DNA of 64,000 nucleotides, taken from NCBI GenBank assembly GCA_003222895.1, contig QHXI01000078.1, forward strand, positions 22,052 through 86,051, given 5' to 3'. Below, piece by piece: positions 33,953-41,251 of this stretch. Both the position numbers and the translations under genes were made by a program. Origin of the DNA: Acidobacteriota bacterium (GTDB lineage: Bacteria > Acidobacteriota > Blastocatellia > Pyrinomonadales > Pyrinomonadaceae). Each line of letters starts with the position of its first letter. The stretch's first letter is position 1. The notes under the pieces are model-generated. The model had not been told where the DNA came from. It searched no databases and worked only from the letters and a program-made list of their open reading frames with translations.

Positions 33953-35308
33953 GTGAGCGAACGAATTTCTAAAAAGAGATCGCCGGCGACAAATCTCGGC
34001 TATGGCGAGCTGCTGCGATCAAATCGCAGCTTTCGCTTTCTTTGGTTGGGCCAGGTCGTCAGCCAGATGGGCGATTGGTTCGACACGATCGCCGTCTACA
34101 CCATTGCGCTGCGGCTTACCGGCTCGAGCCGCTCAGTCGCGCTGATCATGGTCGCGCGCTTTCTGCCGAGCGTCGTGATGGGCCCGCTGTCCGGTGTCGT
34201 CGCGGATCGATTCAGCCGTCGCTCGATCATGATTGCGTCCGATTTGGTGCGCGCAGTCGTGGTGCTCGGATTTCTTTTCGTGCGCCGGCCGGATCAGATG
34301 TGGCTGATCTACGTGCTGACGGTCTTGCAACTTGCCTTCTCGACATTTTTTGAGCCGGCAAAGACTGCTGCCATTCCTTCGATCGTTTCTCCGCGAGAGT
34401 TGTTAGCAGCGAACGCGATAGCCGGTGTCACCTGGTCGGTGATGTTGACGCTCGGTGCTGCTATCGGCGGGTTCATCGCGGGATGGTTTGGAACTAATGC
34501 CGCGTTCGTGCTGGATTCGATGACGTTCATTGCCTCGGCTCTTTTGATCTCGACGGTGCACTTTCCTAAACGAGCGGAGCGCGACAGAACGAAACTCACG
34601 ATCGGCAAAGCACTCGGAATCACCGACACGATCGAAGGAGGACATTACGTACGGCATCGGCCGCGCGTGTTTGCTTATTTGATGGTGAAGCCTGCTTGGG
34701 GAATTGGCGGAGGCATCCTGACTTTGCTGGCTGTGTTCGGCGAAAGAGTTTTTCCAGTCGGCGGAAAGACCGCGACTGGCATAGGCGTCCTGTTTACCGC
34801 GCGGGGCATTGGCACCGCGTTCGGCCCCATCGTTGCTCGCCGGTGGGCCGGCGAAACACGAAGGCAAATGCAAATCGCAATCGGCATCGCCTTTTTGATC
34901 GGCGGAACCTTCTACTTCGCATTTGCGGTATCGCGAAGCTTTGCTTTTGCACTCTTGTTTCTGGCAATCGCACACTGCGGCGGAAGTATTCTGTGGGTCT
35001 TTTCGACCGTGCTGCTACAGCAGAATGTGGAAGATCAATTTCGTGGACGCATGTTCGCGGCTGAGATGGCCCTGGTGACTTTGACGATGGCCGCGTCAAA
35101 TTATTTGGTCGGCGAATTAATGGATAGATTTGGATTTTCACCGCGAGTGGTGACGGCGGGTGTGGGAGCGTTCTTTCTGTTGCCGGGACTGATCTGGTTT
35201 GCGACTGAGAAACGGTGGGATCGCAAAGACCTATTTGCTGCGCCGGCGATTACGAAGCCGGAAGAACTTAAAGCCGCTGCGTTGGAAACAGAGCACTTCG
35301 AAATTTGA
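33953..35308 (+). CDS. MFS transporter, efflux type
   Basis: 451 residues from GTG 33953. The frame begins with a short basic tail and 'FRFLWLGQVVSQMGDWFDTIAV', typical of the EntS/MFS-3 drug and siderophore exporters, and has about 12 hydrophobic helices. The loop 2-3 motif appears as 'GVVADRFSRRSIMIASDLVRA'. Likely a proton-driven exporter in the inner membrane; substrate unknown. The start codon of the LOG-like gene overlaps its TGA stop, so the two are translationally coupled. Confidence 0.88.
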   Translation: MSERISKKRSPATNLGYGELLRSNRSFRFLWLGQVVSQMGDWFDTIAVYTIALRLTGSSRSVALIMVARFLPSVVMGPLSGVVADRFSRRSIMIASDLVRAVVVLGFLFVRRPDQMWLIYVLTVLQLAFSTFFEPAKTAAIPSIVSPRELLAANAIAGVTWSVMLTLGAAIGGFIAGWFGTNAAFVLDSMTFIASALLISTVHFPKRAERDRTKLTIGKALGITDTIEGGHYVRHRPRVFAYLMVKPAWGIGGGILTLLAVFGERVFPVGGKTATGIGVLFTARGIGTAFGPIVARRWAGETRRQMQIAIGIAFLIGGTFYFAFAVSRSFAFALLFLAIAHCGGSILWVFSTVLLQQNVEDQFRGRMFAAEMALVTLTMAASNYLVGELMDRFGFSPRVVTAGVGAFFLLPGLIWFATEKRWDRKDLFAAPAITKPEELKAAALETEHFEI

Positions 35309-35838
35309 TGAAGATCAAAATCGGCATTATGGGATCGGCTGGGGAAGCAGCTTCGCCGAAGATCGCTGAAGCAGCGAACACCCTGGGCAAAGCGATCGCT
35401 GCGCGCGATCTCATTTTGCTCACTGGCGCGACGACGGGCCTGGTGCATCTGGTGGGCAAGGCTGCGCGCGACGCAGGTGCCTTTCACATCGGCATTTCGC
35501 CCGCTGAAGATGAACACGAGCACATTGAAACGTTCGAATTGCCGACCGATGCTTGCGACGCGATTGTTTACACCGGCTTCGGATTGAAAGGCCGCAATGT
35601 TGTGCTCGTGCGTTCATGCGATGTCGTGCTGTTTATCGCGGGTTCGATTGGCTCGCTGAATGAATTCACGATCGCGTACGATGAAGGAAAAGTTATTGGC
35701 TGCTTGACGGGAACAGGCGGTGTCGCCGATGAAGCAAAGCAAATTGTGACGCGTCTTCAAAAGCAGACGAATGCGCGGATTGTATCTGATGAAGATCCGG
35801 TGCGACTGATTGAAGCGTGTCTGGCTGGAGCACCGTAG
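35308..35838 (+). CDS. LOG/SLOG-family nucleotide-binding protein
   Basis: 176 residues from ATG 35308, which overlaps the MFS stop by one base (TGATG). The Rossmann-like SLOG fold is suggested by 'KIGIMGSAGEA', 'LLTGATTGLVHLVGKAARDAG', 'FHIGISPAEDEHEH' and 'FIAGSIGSLNEFTIAYDEGK', the last being the position of the 'GGxGTxxE' loop in lysine-decarboxylase-like (LOG) proteins, here without the Thr. Members cleave or bind nucleotide derivatives. Coupling to an exporter hints at a shared small-molecule job, but the substrate is unknown. Confidence 0.75.
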   Translation: MKIKIGIMGSAGEAASPKIAEAANTLGKAIAARDLILLTGATTGLVHLVGKAARDAGAFHIGISPAEDEHEHIETFELPTDACDAIVYTGFGLKGRNVVLVRSCDVVLFIAGSIGSLNEFTIAYDEGKVIGCLTGTGGVADEAKQIVTRLQKQTNARIVSDEDPVRLIEACLAGAP

Positions 35839-35869
35839 GAAGGAGATATTTACAGTTCCGGCTGATTGT

Positions 35870-35965
35870 TATTAGTTCAGCCCATTTATGGGCGCAACAT
35901 ATGTCGCTCCTCCGGAGCTTAGATCCATTACCTCCCGGAATGGTCTATAAATATTTCACCACTAC
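35870..35965. repeat. Palindromic repeat, relative of the element at 3903
   Basis: The stretch holds the small palindromes 'GCCCATTTATGGGC' and 'GCTCCTCCGGAGC' and ends with 'CCCGGAATGGTCTATAAATATTTCACC', which is an inverted relative of the 3903-3933 repeat. It makes up most of the gap between the LOG-like and SDR genes; the SDR frame is open through it, but that part is not homologous to SDRs. Confidence 0.55.
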
Positions 35966-36005
35966 GTGGCTTAGGAACACACGCTTAGCTGAAAAGAAAA
36001 AGATC

Positions 36006-36797
36006 ATGGACTTCGGATTAAAAGACAAAGTTGCCCTAGTCGCCGCCGCGAGCAGCGGCATCGGCTTCGCTTGTGCGCGTGAACTCGCTCGCGAAGGCGC
36101 GCAGGTATTTTTGTGCTCGCGCGGCGCACAGCATGCGTCGCAAGCGGCTGAGAAAATTCACAAAGAAACAGGCGTGGACGTCGCCGGCATCGCGTGCGAT
36201 GTCACAAGCGATTCCGCGGTTCAGGCATTTGTGAATTTGGCGGTCGAGCGCGCGGGGAAGATCGATATTTGCGTGACTAATGCCGGCGGCCCTCCGGCGA
36301 AGACTTTCGCGGAAACCGATCTCGATACGTTTCGTCAGGCATTTGAACTGAACGCGTTGTCGGCGATCAGATTCGCAAAGCTCGTCCTGCCGGGAATGCT
36401 CGAACGCAAGTGGGGGCGCATCATCAACATCACTTCGGTTTCCGTCAAACAGCCTATCGATGGTCTATTGCTGTCGAATACGGTGCGTGCTGGTTTGACT
36501 GGCTGGGCCAAAACGGTTTCGAACGAAGTCGCCGCGCACGGCGTCACCGTCAATAACGTCGCTCCCGGTTACACGCTGACTGAGCGTCAGGATTATTTGG
36601 CAGAAGTTCGCGCAAAAGCTTTGGGAAAATCAAAGCAGGAAATAATCGATTCGTGGGCCGATCAAGCGCCAATACGACGCATGGCCCAACCTGAAGAAAT
36701 CGGCGCGGCTGTCGCGTTTCTCGCCTCGGAGCGCGCGTCCTATATCACCGGCGTCACCCTGCAAGTTGATGGCGGCTGGGTGAAAAGTCTTTTCTAA
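36006..36797 (+). CDS. Short-chain dehydrogenase/reductase lacking the usual YxxxK
   Basis: 263 residues from ATG 36006, where SDR homology begins; the open frame upstream to 35817 is repeat sequence. The NAD(P)-binding loop reads 'AAASSGIGFACARELA', then 'CDVTSDSA', 'TNAGGPPAKTF' and 'IINITSVSVKQP'. In most SDRs a Tyr-x-x-x-Lys pair follows the Ser; here the aligned stretch is 'LLLSNTVRAGLTGWAKTV', with Leu and Arg in those positions. A clade of SDRs with this 'LSNxVRAG' form exists, so it is a natural variant, yet its catalysis must differ. 'VDGGWVKSLF' closes the protein. Substrate unknown. Confidence 0.85.
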   Translation: MDFGLKDKVALVAAASSGIGFACARELAREGAQVFLCSRGAQHASQAAEKIHKETGVDVAGIACDVTSDSAVQAFVNLAVERAGKIDICVTNAGGPPAKTFAETDLDTFRQAFELNALSAIRFAKLVLPGMLERKWGRIINITSVSVKQPIDGLLLSNTVRAGLTGWAKTVSNEVAAHGVTVNNVAPGYTLTERQDYLAEVRAKALGKSKQEIIDSWADQAPIRRMAQPEEIGAAVAFLASERASYITGVTLQVDGGWVKSLF

Positions 36798-36824
36798 TTT
36801 GCGCATCGCGCTATACTCCTCGGC

Positions 36825-37070
36825 ATGGCGCGCGGATGGGAGAGCAAATCAGTCGAGGATCAAATCGGAGCGGCTGAGGCTGAACGAGAAATTCGCGCTG
36901 CTCAAAAGCTTTCGGCAGAGCAGCGCGAACGAAGCGAGCACAAACAATCCTTGATGCTATCGCGTTCGCTAATTCTGAGCCGCATCAAAGCCGCTAGAGA
37001 TCCTCGTTACCGCGCTCAGCTTCAACTAGCTCTCGATCAACTCGACGAGCAACTGCGGGAGTTCGAATAA
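36825..37070 (+). CDS. Small charged coiled-coil protein, unknown
   Basis: 81 residues from ATG 36825, 27 bases after the SDR stop. The sequence is almost entirely charged helix ('EDQIGAAEAEREIRAAQKL', 'ALDQLDEQLREFE') with heptad-like spacing of Leu and Ala, suggesting a coiled coil. No signal peptide or membrane segment. I do not recognise the family. It converges on the cytochrome gene with 11 bases between the stops. Confidence 0.55.
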   Translation: MARGWESKSVEDQIGAAEAEREIRAAQKLSAEQRERSEHKQSLMLSRSLILSRIKAARDPRYRAQLQLALDQLDEQLREFE

Positions 37071-37081
37071 AGAACTCAGCG

Positions 37082-38263
37082 CTACGGCTTGGCGGCGGCC
37101 GCCGGCATTTTGAACTTCGAATCATCGACCGGCACGTTGATCTTCACTTCGGTGAACGTCCGCGTTGAAGTTGGATTACCTGCCTCGACTGTCGCTGAGC
37201 GACCGACGAATGCGAACTTCACACCATCGAGGTCGCGGTAATCCTCAAAGTCCACCTGGTCGGGGATTAGACCGATCACCGTTGTCAGGATCGTTACGCG
37301 CCGCAGCAGCAAACCCGTCGTTGCATCAAAATACAATCTCATGCGCCGGCCGTCTGTGGTCTGGCCATCGAGAACATAAACATCGCGATCGTTGAGCTTG
37401 TCTCTGCGAACTCTGGGTGGCCGCGAGTATTGCGCTTTCAGGTTGATGAAACTGAACAGACTATTTGCGGCGCGAAAGTTGGCTAATTCAACCCCGCTGA
37501 TTTCTCGCACGCCAAACTTGTCCGGGCCGGACTGATAGAGTTCAAACTGAAAAGAGTTTCCGTTGGCTTGAGCAATCGTTCCCTTCGCGACCCGCGAAGT
37601 CAGTTTGTCGACGGCGCCTTGTCCACCTATTGCCGCGACGTATTTGTTGAAAATGTCGTCGGCCGAAGGCAATGCGGGCGTAGGAACTGGCGATGCTTGC
37701 GCCGCGGCGCCTGGAGTTCCCGCGCCAGTTGGTGCTGCGCCGGCGCTACGGTTCGCCGGAGGAGGCGATGGCAACGGCAATGGCAAAGTCGGCAGTGATT
37801 GTGGAGTGTTTCGCCCACGATGACAGGTGTAGCAGGCTATTGGGTCCAGTTTAAGACCGGCCAATGTCTTGTTCGTGTCCAACACTAGTCTGATCATCTC
37901 GCGCGCGGTGTTCTTCTCTGGCTTTGTGTCCGAAGCATAATCCCACTGGCCCTGATTGTTCACGTGGCAGAAATTGCAGCGGCGGCCCATTGAAGCTGCG
38001 AAATAATTCATCACCGGAATAAGCTGTGACGCCGGCATTCCGTTCAGAATTTTGATGTTCTTCTCGACCTGCTCAACGGTTGGCTCTTGCGAAGCAGTGC
38101 TCACGGGCGTTTGCGCGGGCTTCGGCGCGCCCAGCGCGAACGAGGAATTCGCAAACTGTTTCTGAACTGGGAAAGATTTTTGAGCGCGCACGCGCGTAAT
38201 TACGACGAAGGCCGTGGCGCAGGCCAGGCTGACGATGACAAGTCGCAGGACGTTAAGTTTCAT
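37082..38263 (-). CDS. Secreted two-heme cytochrome c of reaction-centre cytochrome family with extra C-terminal domain
   Basis: 393 residues from ATG 38263; the open frame upstream is not protein-like. A signal peptide ('LVIVSLACATAFVVITRVRAQ') is followed by a domain with two CxxCH heme sites, 'GRRCNFCHVNN' and 'IACYTCHRGRNTP', set in 'NGMPASQLIPVMNYFAASMG' and 'ARE(M)IRLVLDTNK', the pattern of the photosynthetic reaction-centre cytochrome subunit family but with two rather than four hemes. After a Pro/Ala linker comes a beta-rich domain of about 190 residues with 'MRLYFDATTGLLLRRVTI' and 'FEDYRDLDGVKFAF', resembling LolA/outer-membrane lipoprotein-sorting folds. No photosynthesis genes are nearby; periplasmic electron transfer is likely. 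Confidence 0.82.
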   Translation of the reverse strand: MKLNVLRLVIVSLACATAFVVITRVRAQKSFPVQKQFANSSFALGAPKPAQTPVSTASQEPTVEQVEKNIKILNGMPASQLIPVMNYFAASMGRRCNFCHVNNQGQWDYASDTKPEKNTAREMIRLVLDTNKTLAGLKLDPIACYTCHRGRNTPQSLPTLPLPLPSPPPANRSAGAAPTGAGTPGAAAQASPVPTPALPSADDIFNKYVAAIGGQGAVDKLTSRVAKGTIAQANGNSFQFELYQSGPDKFGVREISGVELANFRAANSLFSFINLKAQYSRPPRVRRDKLNDRDVYVLDGQTTDGRRMRLYFDATTGLLLRRVTILTTVIGLIPDQVDFEDYRDLDGVKFAFVGRSATVEAGNPTSTRTFTEVKINVPVDDSKFKMPAAAAKP

Positions 38264-38385
38264 TTTCGCTCCGATAGTTATGCTGTCGCATGAAATTAGA
38301 TAGACAAAGTCAGGGAAGACTAACGGCCCGGATCTTATAGACTGAAAGCGGCGAATGATGCAAATAGCAGAAGAGCATAACAGCG

Positions 38386-38422
38386 CCAAAACAAAAAACA
38401 CCCGGCAAGACTCACCGGGTGT
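38386..38422 (-). terminator. Rho-independent terminator after the transglycosylase gene
   Basis: Hairpin ACACCCGG (38398-38405) / CCGGGTGT (38415-38422) with a 9-base loop. Read on the minus strand it is followed by TTTTTTGTTTT (complement of 38387-38397), matching a classic terminator for the gene ending at 38448. Confidence 0.85.
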
Positions 38423-38447
38423 TTGGCTAAAGCATTATCGATCGGCG

Positions 38448-39671
38448 CTATCGTTTGCGCGCGTGATTCTCTTTCGCTTTCATTAGCACGTCGAGCGACT
38501 GATAAATCTGCAGGTAGAGTTGCGTCTCGCGCGGAATTAAGGTGCGCCAACCGCTGCCGGCGCGACGAATGTATCCAGGAATCTTTGCCGCGTTCGAGTT
38601 GTAACCGGCCGCCACGAGTTCAGTGACCGTCGCCTGCTTCGCAGTAAGCGCGCTCTGCACGTCTTCATTTGCCGACAAATCATTCCAGGTATCCTGCATG
38701 TAAAGCAGCATTGCTTCCAGCGCGTTGCCGTGATTGCGCATGCCGACGACGAAGTCAGGATTCAATCCGACGCCTGGATGACGCTGCCGCATCAGCGCGT
38801 AACTCCAGGGAATCATCTGCACCATGCCGCCGGCGCCGGCTGAGCTGACTGAATAGCGATAAGTGTCGAGTTCGTTCAGCGCATAGAGCGTGTAAATCTC
38901 TTCGAACAGCGCAATGCGATTTTCATTGCGGAAGCGATCGTGATCGACGTGCTCGACGACGCACAGTCGTTTTGCAATTTCGACCAGGTTTGGGGCGATT
39001 GGATTGCCGCGTTCGCGCAACCGCTTCGCGGCGAGATCGATCATCGCATTGACGTACGTCTGGCCGGTCTTCATCAACTCCGGCGACAACAGAGCCGGAT
39101 GCGCCGACGTGTAGTAGGCCATTTCCTTGAACACGCCGCGGCGCTCGATCGGGAACTCAACCGCCAAAGGCAGGAGCGAACGGTTTTGATTATCGAAGAT
39201 GTTGACGGCCGTGTTGACGCCGTTTGCGCGGACAATTCGCACCTGAACAGGCAGGCCGAGTGAACTAATCGCTGAAACTTGAGAACCTTTTGTCAGGAAA
39301 GTGCGCTTGTCGACGCGAATCAAATGAATCTTGGACGTTTCCGGCATCACCGCCGCCACCGTCACGTATTCGATCGAAGGCGTCATCGCCGTCAAAACCG
39401 GACGTGCTTTCATCAACCTTTCAGCTTCATTAATGCGCAGGCGCAAACGATTCGGCGAAAGATGACGCGAGTTTTCCCCGCGCCGATCTTCATCCTGAGC
39501 CGATCGATTCGAGACGTTCGCAGGCTCCTGGTACTTCGAAGTCTGGGCTCGCGTGGCGGCAACCAAACGCGGACGAGTTTCGGATTTGATCGATCGCGGT
39601 TGTTGAGCTTGAGCCGTGCCGGTGACCGAGAGTACAAACGCAAAAAGGATTAGACTGGAGGGCAGTTTCAT
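38448..39671 (-). CDS. Secreted lytic transglycosylase-like (SLT fold) protein
   Basis: 407 residues from ATG 39671. A signal peptide ('LILFAFVLSVTGTAQAQ') and a basic, disordered stretch to about residue 75 precede a domain of unknown type (about 85-180). The C-terminal half from about 200 resembles lysozyme-like lytic transglycosylases: 'ALNELDTYRYSVSSAGAGGMVQMIP' contains a Glu followed by the SxxGAxGxMQ-type motif, then 'MRQRHPG' and 'GNALEAMLLYM'. It would cleave the peptidoglycan glycan strand in the periplasm. The upstream region is an unusual 33-bp tandem repeat. Conventional ribosome site not evident. Confidence 0.72.
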   Translation of the reverse strand: MKLPSSLILFAFVLSVTGTAQAQQPRSIKSETRPRLVAATRAQTSKYQEPANVSNRSAQDEDRRGENSRHLSPNRLRLRINEAERLMKARPVLTAMTPSIEYVTVAAVMPETSKIHLIRVDKRTFLTKGSQVSAISSLGLPVQVRIVRANGVNTAVNIFDNQNRSLLPLAVEFPIERRGVFKEMAYYTSAHPALLSPELMKTGQTYVNAMIDLAAKRLRERGNPIAPNLVEIAKRLCVVEHVDHDRFRNENRIALFEEIYTLYALNELDTYRYSVSSAGAGGMVQMIPWSYALMRQRHPGVGLNPDFVVGMRNHGNALEAMLLYMQDTWNDLSANEDVQSALTAKQATVTELVAAGYNSNAAKIPGYIRRAGSGWRTLIPRETQLYLQIYQSLDVLMKAKENHARKR

Positions 39672-39760
39672 GATGACGAAATTTCAAGAAGGAGTTCTTC
39701 GCGGGAGTTCGAAGACGACCTCAGATTCGCGTAACGACACGCGCTTGTCAACCACTTTTT

Positions 39761-39892
39761 TTCTGGAAGATCGCGCGATCTTTTCCAGAATTTTTCTGGA
39801 AGATCACGACGCAATTTCCAAAAACGTTTTGGAAGGTTCGAAGGCGATTTCCAGAATTATTCTGGAACATATTACGTGCTGTTCCAACTTTT
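39761..39892. repeat. Four-unit 33-bp tandem repeat with TTCTGGAA/TTCCAGAA dyads
   Basis: Units begin at 39761, 39794, 39827 and 39860, exactly 33 bases apart, each starting TT(C/T)TGGAA and ending in TTCCA(G/A)AA, so neighbouring units and halves form dyads. The tract is AT-rich compared with its flanks and sits between lpxD and the transglycosylase gene. On the plus strand a 90-codon frame (39670-39942, ATG preceded by GGAGGG at 39657-39662) reads through as 11-residue repeats 'FLEDxAIxSRI'. Whether this is a small gene or an operator array is open. Confidence 0.8.
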
Positions 39893-39925
39893 TCCAAACG
39901 CGCAAAAACACAAGTGAGAACGCGC

Positions 39926-40978
39926 TCATCGATCGCGTTTGAGCAATTGTTGTTCCAACTCTTTCACGCGATCTTTTAGTTCTTTCAATTCGTCGCGCAT
40001 CGCCGGAACGCGGCTGAGATGAGCATTTAAACGTTTGTATTCGTCGAGCGGTTGAATAGGAATGCCCCACCAAACTCCGGGACGGACAATCTTCCCGGGC
40101 AGAACTCCCGCCTTCGACCCAATGACGGCGCCGCTCTGCACGCGAATGTGATCGCCGAATCCGACCTGGCCACCGATCACGCAATCATCTTCGATCGTAA
40201 CGCTGCCGCTGATTCCCGTTTGGGCGGCGATCACCACGCGCTCGCCGATGTCGCAGTTGTGCCCCACATGAACCATGTTATCGAGCTTTGTTCCACGGCC
40301 TATGCGCGTTAGACCTAACGCGCCGCGATCAACCGTCGTGTTCGCGCCCAATTCGACATCGTCTTCGATCACAACCGTGCCGATCTGCGGAAACTTGTGA
40401 TAGCCCATGTCACTGCGAACATATCCGAATCCATCTGCGCCGATAACCACGCCGGCGTGAAGAATTACCCGGTCACCGATTGTCACGCCGTCTTCGAGGA
40501 ACACGTTTGGATGAATGACGCAATCAGCACCGACGGTTACGTTGTCGCCAAGTTTTGCGCCGGCTCGAATTTGAGTTCCCGATCCGACCGTAGAATTTTC
40601 GCCGACGCAGACAAAAGCGCCGATGAAGACTTCGAGAGCGATGTCCGCAGTTTCAGCGATGACTGCGGATTGATGAATTTCCGGCTCGCGCTGCTTCGGT
40701 GGGTGCAAGACTTCAGCAATTAATGCGAAGGCCAGCTTTGGATTCTTAACCGCAATCTGGCAGCGAAGTGACAAGCTCGAATTTTCCGGCACGATCAGGC
40801 ACGAAGCCCGACTGTTGGTCGCTGCTTCGAAAAACTTTTCATCTTCGACATACGAGATATCGCCTTTAGCGGCGGTGTCGAGACTTGCAACCCGTTGAAT
40901 TTGCGTCTCGGCCTTGCCGGCAACTCGGCCGCCGACAAGCGCCGCGAGTTCGGAAACTGACTTTGCTGATTGACTCAT
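39926..40978 (-). CDS. lpxD: UDP-3-O-acylglucosamine N-acyltransferase
   Basis: 350 residues from ATG 40978 ('MSQSAKSVSELAALVGG'). It adds the N-linked hydroxyacyl chain in lipid A synthesis, showing that the organism makes LPS. An N-terminal uridine-binding domain (to about 105) is followed by a left-handed beta-helix of hexapeptide repeats ('IGAFVCVGENSTVGSGTQI', 'VTVGADCVIHPNVFLEDG'). The active-site region 'VVIGADGFGYV' and 'NMVHVGHNCDIGE' contains the catalytic His. A C-terminal coiled-coil 'ELKELKDRVKELEQQLLKR' closes it. Other lpx genes are not in the window. Confidence 0.96.
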   Translation of the reverse strand: MSQSAKSVSELAALVGGRVAGKAETQIQRVASLDTAAKGDISYVEDEKFFEAATNSRASCLIVPENSSLSLRCQIAVKNPKLAFALIAEVLHPPKQREPEIHQSAVIAETADIALEVFIGAFVCVGENSTVGSGTQIRAGAKLGDNVTVGADCVIHPNVFLEDGVTIGDRVILHAGVVIGADGFGYVRSDMGYHKFPQIGTVVIEDDVELGANTTVDRGALGLTRIGRGTKLDNMVHVGHNCDIGERVVIAAQTGISGSVTIEDDCVIGGQVGFGDHIRVQSGAVIGSKAGVLPGKIVRPGVWWGIPIQPLDEYKRLNAHLSRVPAMRDELKELKDRVKELEQQLLKRDR

Positions 40979-41251
40979 GTGGATGCTGAATTCGAGGCCA
41001 GATAGTACAACGTCCTTACCACATTGGCGAAGTGTGAATCGATTCGAGAACTGTGAAAAATACTGAGGTTTTATGTGAAGAGTCCGTGAAGAGCACCGAC
41101 GGGCGGCCTTTTGTCTTGCCATGTTCGACCCGGCAAACTATCATGGCTCGAGTTGTTCATAGCTTAATCGATTGACGACGGTCATAAATTCATCAGCTTT
41201 GCGAACCATAGCAGCGTCTAACTGCGTTTAGAAACAAGAGGAGAGCTTTCA

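Noticed and set aside
35817..36005. 63-residue N-terminal extension of the SDR
   Set aside because: It translates a palindromic repeat region; SDR homology begins at ATG 36006.
37568..37823. Plus-strand open frames antisense to the cytochrome linker
   Set aside because: Products of the Pro/Ala linker codons read in reverse; no start signals.
40979..41122. 48-residue N-terminal extension of LpxD
   Set aside because: It is Arg/Cys-rich intergenic sequence; known LpxD proteins start like 'MSQSAKSVSELAALVGG'.
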